From: Actinomycetospora sp. TBRC 11914
GTDB taxonomy: Bacteria; Actinomycetota; Actinomycetes; Mycobacteriales; Pseudonocardiaceae
Assembly (NCBI RefSeq): GCF_012933465.1
Contig: NZ_JABBND010000018.1
Span: forward strand, 81,473 to 145,472
Length of the DNA: 64,000 nucleotides
Reading direction: 5' to 3'
Position 1 is the first letter of the stretch. Each line of letters opens with the position of its first letter. The position numbers and the translations under genes are program-made. Shown here in pieces: positions 55,974 through 63,598 of the stretch. The notes under the pieces were generated by a model. It saw only the letters and a program-made list of their open reading frames with translations, made no database searches and was not told where the DNA came from.

Positions 55974-57383
55974 ATGACGGTGGCTCGCAGCGCCGCACAC
56001 GAGCAGGCCGTGGCGGCGGCGCGCGCGCGGCTGGCGGCGCTCCCGTCCGACGCCCCGGTACGGCTGAAGAAGCGCACGTCGAACCTGTTCCGGTTCCGCG
56101 ACGGACGCGGCGGGCTGGAGGTCGATGGGCTCGACCGCGTGCTGCACGTCGACCCGGAGGCGCGCACCGCCGACGTCGGGGGCATGACCACCTACGAGGA
56201 CCTCGTCGCGGCCACGCTGCCGCACGGGCTGATGCCGCTCGTGGTCCCGCAGCTCAAGACGATCACCCTCGGCGGCGCCGTCGTCGGCCTGGGGATCGAG
56301 TCGACGTCGTTCCGGGACGGCCTCCCGCACGAGTCGGTGCTCTCGGCCGACGTCCTCACCGGCGCGGGCGAGATCGTCACGGCGGCCCCGGACAACGACG
56401 CGGCCGACCTCTGGGCCGGGCTCGCCAACTCCTACGGGACGTTGGGCTACGCGGTGGCCCTGCGCATCGAGCTCGCGCCCGTGCAGCCGTTCGTGCGGCT
56501 GCGCCACGTCCGGTTCGACGACGCGGCCTCGCTCGCCAAGGCCGTCGAGGTCATCGCCGTCGAGCACGCCTACGACGGCGAGGCGGTCGACGTCGTCGAC
56601 GGCACCGTCTTCGGCCCCACCGAGACCGCCTCCGGGCGGGCCGAGCAGTACCTCACCCTCGGCCGGATGGTCTCCGAGGCCCCGTCGCTCTCGGACTACA
56701 CCGGCCAGGACGTCTACTACCGCTCGATCCCGCGGCTGGCCGACGCCGCCCCGGACGGCGTCGGCGTCGACCACCTGAGCATCCACGACTACCTCTGGCG
56801 CTGGGACACCGACTGGTTCTGGTGCTCCCGCGCCCTCGGCGCCCAGCACCCCGCGGTGCGCCGGCTGTGGCCCGGGCGGTACCGCCGCTCGGACGTCTAC
56901 CGCCGCCTCGTCGCGCTCGACCGGCGCCTCGGGCTCTCCGAGCGCATCCAGACCCGGGTGACCGGTGCGGCGGGCGTGGAGCCGATCATCCAGGACGTCG
57001 AGGTGCCGGTGGAGCGGCTGGCGGAGTTCCTCGACTTCTTCCACCGTGAGATCGGCATCTCGCCGGTGTGGGTGTGCCCGCTGCGGCTGCGCGGGCACCA
57101 GACCTGGCCGCTCTACCCGCTCGAGCCGGACCGGACGTACGTCAACGTCGGGTTCTGGTCGGACGCCCTCCTGCAGCCCGGGATGGCGCGCGACCACCAC
57201 AACCGGCTCATCGAGCGGACGCTCATGGAGCTCGAGGGGCACAAATCGCTGTACTCCACGGCGAGCTACACCCGCGAGGAGTTCGACGCCCTCTACGGCG
57301 GAGCGGCGTACCGCGGGCTCAAGGCCCGCTACGACCCGGCGGGACGCCTACCGGATCTCTACACCAAGTGCGTCACCGGCTGA
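55974..57383 (+). CDS. bfaA: FAD-dependent reductase of 10-methyl fatty acid synthesis (BfaA/TmsA-like)
   Basis: FAD-binding oxidoreductase of 469 residues in the DHCR24-like family. The N-terminal FAD domain has VRLKKRTSNLFRF, LHVDPEARTADVGGMTTYEDL and LGGAVVGLGIESTSFRDGLPHESV. The C-terminal cap ends YDPAGRLPDLYTKCV. Together with the cyclopropane-synthase-like methyltransferase encoded 28 nt downstream it matches the known pair that makes tuberculostearic (10-methylstearic) acid: the methyltransferase forms a 10-methylene group on oleoyl chains, and this enzyme reduces it with NADPH. Assignment rests on both proteins and their adjacency. ATG 55974 is chosen over GTG 55965. Confidence 0.82.
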   Translation: MTVARSAAHEQAVAAARARLAALPSDAPVRLKKRTSNLFRFRDGRGGLEVDGLDRVLHVDPEARTADVGGMTTYEDLVAATLPHGLMPLVVPQLKTITLGGAVVGLGIESTSFRDGLPHESVLSADVLTGAGEIVTAAPDNDAADLWAGLANSYGTLGYAVALRIELAPVQPFVRLRHVRFDDAASLAKAVEVIAVEHAYDGEAVDVVDGTVFGPTETASGRAEQYLTLGRMVSEAPSLSDYTGQDVYYRSIPRLADAAPDGVGVDHLSIHDYLWRWDTDWFWCSRALGAQHPAVRRLWPGRYRRSDVYRRLVALDRRLGLSERIQTRVTGAAGVEPIIQDVEVPVERLAEFLDFFHREIGISPVWVCPLRLRGHQTWPLYPLEPDRTYVNVGFWSDALLQPGMARDHHNRLIERTLMELEGHKSLYSTASYTREEFDALYGGAAYRGLKARYDPAGRLPDLYTKCVTG

Positions 57384-57411
57384 CGCCGTCCATCACGAGC
57401 AAGGAGGAGTC

Positions 57412-58653
57412 GTGGGAGTCGCCGAGCTGTTCCGGCCGGTGCTGGGCCCGGAAGCCCCGATCACCGTCCACGCCTACGACGGGAGCGTCTCGGAGCCGGC
57501 CGGCGGCGGCTCCGTCGCGACCGTCGACATCCGCAGCGAGACCGCGCTGGCCTACCTCGCCGGGTCGCCCAACACCCTGGGGCTGGCGCGGGCGTACGTG
57601 TCCGGGCACCTCGACGTCGACGGTGACCTCTACGAGGCGCTGACCGCGATGGGCGAGCTGACGGTCTCCGACGTGTCGGCCGCGACCCTGGCGAGGACCG
57701 CGCTGCGCCTGGCTCCGGTCCGCTTCCGCCACCGCCACCTCGCGCCGCCGCCCCAGGAGCACCGCCAGCACGGCTGGATGCACTCGAAGGCCCGCGACGC
57801 CGACGCGATCGCCCACCACTACGACGTCTCGAACCGCTTCTACGAGCTGGTGCTCGGCCCGTCGATGGCCTACACCTGCGCGGCCTACCCCGGCGAGACG
57901 TCGTCGCTGGAGGAGGCGCAGTTCGCCAAGCACGCGCTGGTCGCCGACAAGCTGGCCCTGGAGCCGGGGATGCGCCTGCTCGACGTCGGGTGCGGCTGGG
58001 GACAGATGTCGATGCACGCCGCCGAGCAGCACGGGGTGCGGGCCCTCGGCGTCACGCTGTCGCGGGACCAGGCGCTCTGGGCGCAGAAGGAGGTCGCGCG
58101 CCGGGGCCTGTCCGACCTCGTCGAGATCCGGCACGGCGACTACCGCGACGTCACCGAGGACGGGTTCGACGCGGTGAGCTCGATCGGCCTCACCGAGCAC
58201 ATCGGGCGCTCGCAGCTGAAGTCGTACTTCTCGTTCCTCTACGCGAAGCTGCGCCCCGGCGGCCGGCTGCTCAACCACTGCATCACCCGGCCCGACGCCC
58301 ACCACCGCGCGCACGCCGACCCGTTCATCAACCGCTACGTGTTCCCCGACGGCGAGCTGCTCCCGATCGGGCACCTCGTCTCGCGGATGAACGGGGCGGG
58401 CTTCGAGATCCGCCACGAGGAGAACCTCCGCGAGCACTACTCGAAGACGCTCAAGGCGTGGACGGCCAACCTCGAGGCCAACTGGGACGAGTGCGTCGCC
58501 GAGGCCGGGGAGGGCCGGGCGCGCGTCTGGAAGCTGTACATGCCGGCCTGCGCGGTCGGGTTCGACATGGACAACATCCAGCTCCACCAGGTGCTCGGCG
58601 TGAAGCTCGACGACCTCGGCCGGTCCGGGTTCCCGCTGCGCCCCGCCTACTGA
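57412..58653 (+). CDS. bfaB: S-adenosylmethionine fatty-acyl methyltransferase (BfaB/TmsB-like)
   Basis: Cyclopropane-fatty-acyl-phospholipid synthase family protein of 413 residues, acting on membrane phospholipid chains. An N-terminal lipid-contact domain (about 1-110) is followed by AIAHHYDVSNRFYELVLG, AYTCAAYP, SAM motif I RLLDVGCGWGQMSMHAAEQ, and SIGLTEHIGRSQLKSYF, all family hallmarks. Paired with the FAD reductase upstream it most likely transfers the C10 methyl group in tuberculostearate formation rather than making a cyclopropane. GTG 57412 has the strong RBS AAGGAGGA. It converges with the sigma factor gene. Confidence 0.85.
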   Translation: MGVAELFRPVLGPEAPITVHAYDGSVSEPAGGGSVATVDIRSETALAYLAGSPNTLGLARAYVSGHLDVDGDLYEALTAMGELTVSDVSAATLARTALRLAPVRFRHRHLAPPPQEHRQHGWMHSKARDADAIAHHYDVSNRFYELVLGPSMAYTCAAYPGETSSLEEAQFAKHALVADKLALEPGMRLLDVGCGWGQMSMHAAEQHGVRALGVTLSRDQALWAQKEVARRGLSDLVEIRHGDYRDVTEDGFDAVSSIGLTEHIGRSQLKSYFSFLYAKLRPGGRLLNHCITRPDAHHRAHADPFINRYVFPDGELLPIGHLVSRMNGAGFEIRHEENLREHYSKTLKAWTANLEANWDECVAEAGEGRARVWKLYMPACAVGFDMDNIQLHQVLGVKLDDLGRSGFPLRPAY

Positions 58654-58681
58654 GGTCCCGGGCCGCCGACGACGACTCGGC

Positions 58682-59581
58682 CTACTGGGAGCCACGGCCG
58701 CCGCGGTGGTTCCGCGCGGCCACGGCCATGCGCGCGTCCTCGGCGTCGAGCCGGCGCTGGTGCTCCGCGCGGTCGGTGACGCCGACCGGCCCCGAGCGGG
58801 GGTCGGTGTCGCCGCCGCGGGCGACGACCTCGACGTGGGCGTCGGCCATCGCGAGCAGGCGGTCCAGCACCACGTCCCCGGTGCGCGGGGCCGCCTGCCA
58901 GTCGGGCGCCGCCGGTCCCTCGGGGGGCGGGGCCGGGGCGCGACGGGGGCCGCGCGCGCCGCCACGGCGCCGGGGCGCCTCCTCGGCGGGAGCGGGCGGC
59001 GCGCCGCCCCGCTCGGTGATCAGCTGCCGCAGCCGGCCGAGGGCGCGGTGCTGGGCGACGCGGACGGCCCCGGCGGTCGACCCGACGGCCTCGGCGGTCT
59101 CCTCGGCGGAGAGGCCGACCACGACGCGCAGCCGCAGGATCTCCTGCTGCTTCTCCGGCAGCTCGGCCATGAGCGCCGCCATCTCGGTGGACTCGGCGAG
59201 GGCCATCGCGTGCTGCTCGGGCCCGTCGCGGAGGTCCTCGCTCTCGGGCACGTCGTCGGTGGGGTCCGAGCGGTCCCGGCCGGCGGCGCGGTGGGCGTCG
59301 ACCACCTTGTGCTGGGCGATGCCGTAGACGAACGCGAGGAACGGCCGGCCCTGGTCCTGGTAGCCCGGCAGGGCCCGCAGCACCGCGACGCAGACCTCCT
59401 GGGCGACGTCGTCGGGGGAGGCGTTGACCCGCTCGTAGCCGCCGAGCCGGCTGCGGCAGTACCGCACGACGAGGGGCCGCAGGATGCGCAGCAGGGTGTC
59501 CATCGCGCCGCGCTCGCCGGCGAGGGCGGAGGCGACGAGCCGGTCGAGGTCGCGGGGGTCGTTCCCCGGGGCGTCGCTCAC
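58682..59581 (-). CDS. Sigma-70 factor of the SigD/ShbA type with long C-terminal extension
   Basis: RNA polymerase sigma factor of 299 residues. Region 2 contains RPLVVRYCRSRLGGYERVNASPDDVAQEVCVAVLRALPGYQDQGRPFLAFVYGIAQHKVVDAHR. Region 4 is LPEKQQEILRLRVVVGLSAEETAEAVGSTAGAVRVAQHRALGRLR. This matches mycobacterial SigD and Streptomyces ShbA. After region 4 (about residue 190) about 109 further residues follow: a Pro/Arg-rich linker, then GDVVLDRLLAMADAHVEVV and a charged end. Typical SigD stops soon after region 4. GTG 59581 overlaps the stop of the gene upstream. No anti-sigma gene follows; the next gene is convergent. Confidence 0.88.
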   Translation of the reverse strand: MSDAPGNDPRDLDRLVASALAGERGAMDTLLRILRPLVVRYCRSRLGGYERVNASPDDVAQEVCVAVLRALPGYQDQGRPFLAFVYGIAQHKVVDAHRAAGRDRSDPTDDVPESEDLRDGPEQHAMALAESTEMAALMAELPEKQQEILRLRVVVGLSAEETAEAVGSTAGAVRVAQHRALGRLRQLITERGGAPPAPAEEAPRRRGGARGPRRAPAPPPEGPAAPDWQAAPRTGDVVLDRLLAMADAHVEVVARGGDTDPRSGPVGVTDRAEHQRRLDAEDARMAVAARNHRGGRGSQ

Positions 59582-60177
59582 CGGGCGTGCCTCCCGTCCG
59601 ACCCGGGGTCGGGGTCGGCCGCCGCGGCGGCCTCGACGACCGCCGCCCACTGCCGCATCGCGTCGACGAGCCGCGGGGTCAGCTCGGCCTCGCCGAGGCC
59701 GAGCTCGGGGGCGACCTGCGCGTCGGGGACGCCGAGCCAGCGCAGGACGGCGAGGTCGCGGGCGAGCGGGTCGAGGTGCACGAGGGCCCGCAACGGGCGC
59801 GCCTCGTCGGCGGCGAGCAGCCGCCACGGGTCCGGGTGGCGCCAGGCGGGCTCGAACGAGCGCGCGGCCAGCACCGAGCGGGCGGCGGGCGGCTGGGCCG
59901 GGCGGGCGCGGCGGTCCCGCTCCGGGCCGTGGCTGCCGAGACCGCGGGCGGTCCGCGTCACCTGCAGCGTCAGCTCCACCACGCGCACGTCCTCGCCGGC
60001 CGGGCCGAACGTCGCCCAGCGATCGTGCATCGAGGCCCGGGTGAGCAGGAACAGGTCGTGCGGCGGGGCCCCGTAGGCGTGGCCGAGGACGGTGACGAGC
60101 ACCTGGAGGAAGGCGTCGTGGCGGCGGAGGAACTCGACCGCCGGGTGCTCCTCCGGGTCGGCGTGCTGAGAGGTCAC
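59578..60177 (-). CDS. Unknown protein co-translated with the sigma factor
   Basis: Protein of 199 residues (from GTG 60177; an ATG at 60273 would add 32 low-complexity residues). No family was named with certainty. The start (HADPEEHPAVEFLRRHDAFLQVLVTVLGHAYGAPPHDLFLLTRASM) is helical. A segment near the end, LDPLARDLAVLRWLGVPDAQVAPELGLGEAELTPRLVDAM, has the spacing of a sigma region 4-like helix-turn-helix. The stop overlaps the sigma factor start (GTGA), so both are made together. It may be a degenerate sigma-like partner or regulator. Confidence 0.6.
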   Translation of the reverse strand: MTSQHADPEEHPAVEFLRRHDAFLQVLVTVLGHAYGAPPHDLFLLTRASMHDRWATFGPAGEDVRVVELTLQVTRTARGLGSHGPERDRRARPAQPPAARSVLAARSFEPAWRHPDPWRLLAADEARPLRALVHLDPLARDLAVLRWLGVPDAQVAPELGLGEAELTPRLVDAMRQWAAVVEAAAAADPDPGSDGRHAR

Positions 60178-60665
60178 GCCGCCCCCCGGCGGCGCGCCGG
60201 CGACGCCGACGATCCCGTGTCCTGTTCCACCCGTCCGACCACCCGTTGCCCCGACCCCCCCAGACGTGATCACCTGCTGCGGACCGCACGGCCCGCGGTG
60301 ATCACTCGACGTCGACGGCGGGCCCCGATCGGACGTGTCGCCCGCGGAGCAGCCGCCACGCCGTCGTGTGACCCCACCGTGACCGAGCGGGGCGCGGTTC
60401 GGGAAGGCCCCCGTCGACCGGCGGCCCGTCGCGTCGCCTCAGTGGCGCCTCCAGCGGCCGGTCGGGTGGTCCCGCGCCATGCGACCGGTCACCGCGTCAC
60501 GACGAACGGTGGGCGGTCCGCCCGAACACCACGATCAGCACAGCCCGGACGGTGTCCCAGATTAGGCTGTTCGGCGTAACGCGACGGCTCCAGCAGCCCG
60601 GATCTCCCGGAACGGCCACGACGGGGGAGGGCCGCGCCCCAGGATCCCCGGGAGAGGGAGGTGCC
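60178..60665. other. Gene-free divergent spacer with GTGATCAC inverted pair
   Basis: 488 bases with no convincing gene. GTGATCACC (60266-60274) and GGTGATCAC (60297-60305) form an inverted pair 22 nt apart. TAGGCT at 60563-60568 is a candidate -10 for the rightward gene, giving a leader of about 90 nt ending in the RBS GGGAGG. Nothing else clear is seen. Confidence 0.5.
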
Positions 60666-61106
60666 ATGCCACGACCGGGCCGGCCGCGCGGTGCGGCGCT
60701 CCTGCTGACCGCGCTGCTCGCGGCGCTCGTCGTCGCCGGCGTCGTCCTCGGGGTGGTGGACGCCCGGGCCGCCGCCCGCGGCGCCGACGAGGCCACCGCG
60801 GTGGACGCGGTGCGCACCCACCTCACCGAGCTCGTCGCGGCCCCTTCCTCGTCGACCGCCCGCACCCAGGCCCTCGACGGCGCGACGGGGGCGTGGCGGG
60901 CGCGCCTGGAGCAGGGTGGGGTCCCGGCCGCGTCGTCCGTCGTCGTGCGCGCCGTCGGCCTGGAGTCCCTCGACGGCGACACCGCCCGCGTGGTCGCCGC
61001 GGCGCGACTGGACGACGGGAGCGGGCAGCGGGCCTGGCGGGTCGACGCGGCGCTCGTCCGGCAGGACGGCCGGTGGCTGGTCGACGACCTGGCGGAGGTC
61101 CCGTGA
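60666..61106 (+). CDS. Mce-associated-like membrane protein 1
   Basis: Protein of 146 residues with a short basic start, one transmembrane helix (about 10-30: AALLLTALLAALVVAGVVLG), then an extracytoplasmic domain with a small alpha+beta NTF2-like pattern (AVDAVRTHLTELVAAPSSS, VVVRAVGLESLDGDTARVVAAARLDD, WRVDAALVRQDGRWLVDDL). This layout resembles proteins co-encoded with mce lipid-import operons, but similarity is weak. ATG 60666 follows GGGAGG. Overlaps the next gene by 4 nt. Confidence 0.6.
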   Translation: MPRPGRPRGAALLLTALLAALVVAGVVLGVVDARAAARGADEATAVDAVRTHLTELVAAPSSSTARTQALDGATGAWRARLEQGGVPAASSVVVRAVGLESLDGDTARVVAAARLDDGSGQRAWRVDAALVRQDGRWLVDDLAEVP

Positions 61107-61603
61107 CCCGGGCCGTGGTCGGCCGGCGGCGCACCGTCCTCGTCGTGCTCGGCGTCCTCGCGATCGCGGCGGCGGTCGTCGTCGGGCAGCTCGCGCACCG
61201 CGCGGTCGTCGCGGGGGAGACCGACGTGGCCGCGCGGGACGGCGCGGCGGCCGCGGCGGCACTCACCCCGGTGCTGCTGGGCTACGACTGGCGGACCGTC
61301 GACGCCGACGCCGAGCGCATCGACTCGGTCACCACCGGCCCCTTCGCCGCGCAGAACCACGCGATCGTCGCCGGCCTCGTCGTGCCGGCGGCGGTCGACG
61401 GGCACGCGACGTCCTCGGCCACGGTGTCCCGGGTCGGGGTGGTCACGGCGACCCCGGACCACGTCGAGACCGTCGTCCTCTACACCCAGACCACCGGCCG
61501 CGAGGGTGACCCGGCGCCGCGGCGCGACGCCCGCAGCGCGCGGGTGGTGCTCGAGCCCGGTGGCGACGGCCGGTGGCTCATCGCGGGGTTCGACGCCCTC
61601 TAG
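61103..61603 (+). CDS. Mce-associated-like membrane protein 2
   Basis: Protein of 166 residues with one N-terminal transmembrane helix (VLVVLGVLAIAAAVVVGQLA) and an extracytoplasmic domain. The pattern LLGYDWRTVDADAERIDSVTTGPFAAQN, VVPAAVDGHATSSATVSRVGVV and VETVVLYTQTTGRE is characteristic of Mce-associated membrane proteins, which are thought to support Mce transporter assembly. No yrbE or mce gene is in the window. GTG 61103 overlaps the stop of protein 1 (RBS GGCGGAGG). Its 3' end overlaps the convergent hydrolase gene by 26 nt. Confidence 0.7.
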   Translation: MTRAVVGRRRTVLVVLGVLAIAAAVVVGQLAHRAVVAGETDVAARDGAAAAAALTPVLLGYDWRTVDADAERIDSVTTGPFAAQNHAIVAGLVVPAAVDGHATSSATVSRVGVVTATPDHVETVVLYTQTTGREGDPAPRRDARSARVVLEPGGDGRWLIAGFDAL

Positions 61604-62489
61604 AGCCCGGTGCCGCCTCGTCGAGGAAGGCCGCGACCACCTCGGCGACCCGGTCGGGCGCCTCGAGCGGCAGGAAGTGGCCGGCCCCCGGGATCGCCAC
61701 GACGCGCCCGGGCGGCAACAGTTCGGCGGCGAGCGCGCTCACCTCCGGGCGCACGCACCCGTCGTCGGTGCCGTAGAGGTAGAGCAGCGGGTGGGTCGGC
61801 AGGCCGAGCACCGCCCGCTCCTCGCGGCGGTACCGGGGCAGCTGCCGCCAGCGCTGGAGCCACGCGCGGTAGTAGCGCAGCGCGGCGGTGCGCCGGGCGG
61901 GGGAGTCGAGCGCGGCGAGGACGCGGGGCACCTCGGCGGAGGCGTCGTAGCCGGGGGACCAGTCGGCCCAGAGCCGCGGGACGAGCCGGGGGAGCGCCGC
62001 CTCGGAGACCCCGGGCAGCTGCTGGAAGAGCATGTACCAGCTCGCCCGCAGCTGGCGGGCGACGAGACCGACCCGCCGTCGCCGCAGCGCGACGGCCGCG
62101 AAGCCCAGCGGGGGCACGGCCATCGTCACCACCCGCGACCACAGCGCCGGGGCGTGGACCGCGGCGCCGTAGGCGGCCACGGCGCCCCAGTCGTGCCCGA
62201 CCAGCAGCGCGGGGCGCCCGTCGCCGAGCGCGCGGCGCAGCGCCACGGCGTCGGCGACGAGCGCCCCGGACTGGTAGCTGCCGTCCGGGGCCAGCCCGGT
62301 GGGGGCGTAGCCGCGCAGGAACGGCGCGACCACCCGGTACCCGCGGTCGGCGAGGACGGGCGCGAGGTGGCGCCAGGACCACGCCGTGTCCGGGTAGCCG
62401 TGCAGCAGGACCGCGAGCGGCCCGTCGTCGGGACCCGTCGTCAGGTACGCGACGTCGAGCCCGCCCAGCCGGAGGTGCTGCGTGTCCAC
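61578..62489 (-). CDS. Alpha/beta hydrolase, epoxide hydrolase-like
   Basis: Hydrolase of 303 residues. HGYPDTAWSW is the oxyanion-hole motif, and the nucleophile is the Asp in LLVGHDWGAVAAY, as in epoxide hydrolases and dehalogenases rather than Ser esterases. The cap domain contains SWYMLFQQLPGVSE. The charge-relay acid is probably in YLYGTDDGCV and the His in IPGAGHFLPLEAPD. Substrate unknown. GTG 62489 is the likely start. The gene ends inside the last 26 nt of the convergent Mce-associated-like gene. Confidence 0.85.
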   Translation of the reverse strand: MDTQHLRLGGLDVAYLTTGPDDGPLAVLLHGYPDTAWSWRHLAPVLADRGYRVVAPFLRGYAPTGLAPDGSYQSGALVADAVALRRALGDGRPALLVGHDWGAVAAYGAAVHAPALWSRVVTMAVPPLGFAAVALRRRRVGLVARQLRASWYMLFQQLPGVSEAALPRLVPRLWADWSPGYDASAEVPRVLAALDSPARRTAALRYYRAWLQRWRQLPRYRREERAVLGLPTHPLLYLYGTDDGCVRPEVSALAAELLPPGRVVAIPGAGHFLPLEAPDRVAEVVAAFLDEAAPGSRGRRTPR

Positions 62490-62501
62490 CCGGACACCTG
62501 A

Positions 62502-63527
62502 TCACTCCCGGCCGGAGGAGATCCAGTCGTCGGCGGAGAAGCTGAAGTTCCGGCTCCCGACGACGAGGTCGGCGGCGGCGTCGAGCCGGGCCTTCTGGTC
62601 GGCGGACAGGGCGAGCCCGACGGCCCCGGCGTTCTCGACGACGCGCTCCGCGGAGCGGGTGCCGGGGATCGGCACCGTCGGGACGCCGAAGGCCGCGCCC
62701 TGGGCGTACACCCACGCCAGGGCGACCTGGGCGGGCGTCGCACCGAGCTCGCCGGCGACCTCCCGGACGACCTCGACGACCTTCTGGTTGGCGTCGAAGT
62801 GCTCGGTGAACCGGGGCTGGCGGGCGAGGGCCGTCGAGGCGACGCGCTCCGCGGTCACGGTGCCGGTGAGGAAGCCGCGGCCGAGCGGGCTGTAGGGCAC
62901 GAACCCGACGCCGAGCTGGACCGCGCGCGGCACGACGTTCGCCTCGACGTCGCGGGACCAGATGCTCCACTCGCTCTGCACCGCGGCGATCGGGTGCACC
63001 GCGGCGGCCTCGGCGAGCTCGGGCCCGGTGACCTCGGAGAGCCCGAGGTGGCGGACCTTGCCCTCCGCGACGAGCTCGCCCATCGCGGCGACGGTCTCGG
63101 TGATCGGCAGGTCGAGCTGGCGGCGGTGCATGTAGTAGAGGTCGATGGTCTCGACGCCGAGGCGGCGCAGCGAGGCCTCGCAGGCGGCGCGGACGTACTC
63201 GCGGTCGCCGCGGGTCCCCGCGCCGGCGCCGACGACGCCGGTGATGCCGAACTTGGTGGCGAGCTGCACCTCGTCGCGGCGGTCGGCCAGGACGCGGGCG
63301 AGCAGCTCCTCGTTGGTGCCCGACGGGCCGGTCGTGCCCTCACGGGGCGTGCCGTAGACGTCGGCGGTGTCGAGGAAGGTGACGCCGGCGTCGAGCGCGG
63401 CGTGCAGCGTGCGCACGGCCTGGTCGGGGTCGGTGGTGCCGTAGACGTCGGAGAGCGCCATGGCGCCGAAGCCGAGGGCGCTGACGTCGAGCCCGTCACC
63501 CAGGGCGACGGTCGGGAGGCTGGTCAT
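62502..63527 (-). CDS. Aldo/keto reductase
   Basis: NAD(P)H-dependent TIM-barrel oxidoreductase of 341 residues. Family marks: FLDTADVYG (catalytic Asp and Tyr), LATKFGI (Lys), DLYYMHRRQLDLP (His), GLSEVTGPELAEA, FVPYSPLGRGFLTG and the cofactor loop VPTVPIPGTRSAERV. It resembles the general YakC/AKR13-like group acting on aldehydes. ATG 63527 is preferred to an upstream ATG at 63569 because TAGCGT sits 7 nt before it. A perfect 16-bp palindrome lies just upstream of that -10 element. Confidence 0.9.
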   Translation of the reverse strand: MTSLPTVALGDGLDVSALGFGAMALSDVYGTTDPDQAVRTLHAALDAGVTFLDTADVYGTPREGTTGPSGTNEELLARVLADRRDEVQLATKFGITGVVGAGAGTRGDREYVRAACEASLRRLGVETIDLYYMHRRQLDLPITETVAAMGELVAEGKVRHLGLSEVTGPELAEAAAVHPIAAVQSEWSIWSRDVEANVVPRAVQLGVGFVPYSPLGRGFLTGTVTAERVASTALARQPRFTEHFDANQKVVEVVREVAGELGATPAQVALAWVYAQGAAFGVPTVPIPGTRSAERVVENAGAVGLALSADQKARLDAAADLVVGSRNFSFSADDWISSGRE

Positions 63528-63534
63528 GGGACCG

Positions 63535-63540
63535 ACGCTA
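63535..63540 (-). promoter_or_regulatory. Leaderless -10 element (TAGCGT) for the aldo/keto reductase gene
   Basis: Minus-strand TAGCGT is followed by 7 nt and ATG 63527. Confidence 0.6.
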
Positions 63541-63544
63541 GGGA

Positions 63545-63560
63545 TTCGAGCGCGCTCGAA
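63545..63560. promoter_or_regulatory. Perfect 16-bp palindrome, probable operator
   Basis: TTCGAGCGCGCTCGAA lies 4 nt upstream of the aldo/keto reductase -10 box, inside its -10/-35 spacer, and 38 nt from the mmsA start. Such placement is typical of a TetR- or MarR-type repressor site. Confidence 0.65.
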
Positions 63561-63586
63561 CGCAAGCACGACGCCGCCCGGGTCGT

Positions 63587-63592
63587 CACACT
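63587..63592 (+). promoter_or_regulatory. Possible leaderless -10 variant (CACACT) for mmsA
   Basis: CACACT is followed by 6 nt and ATG 63599. Confidence 0.35.
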
Positions 63593-63598
63593 CGGGGG

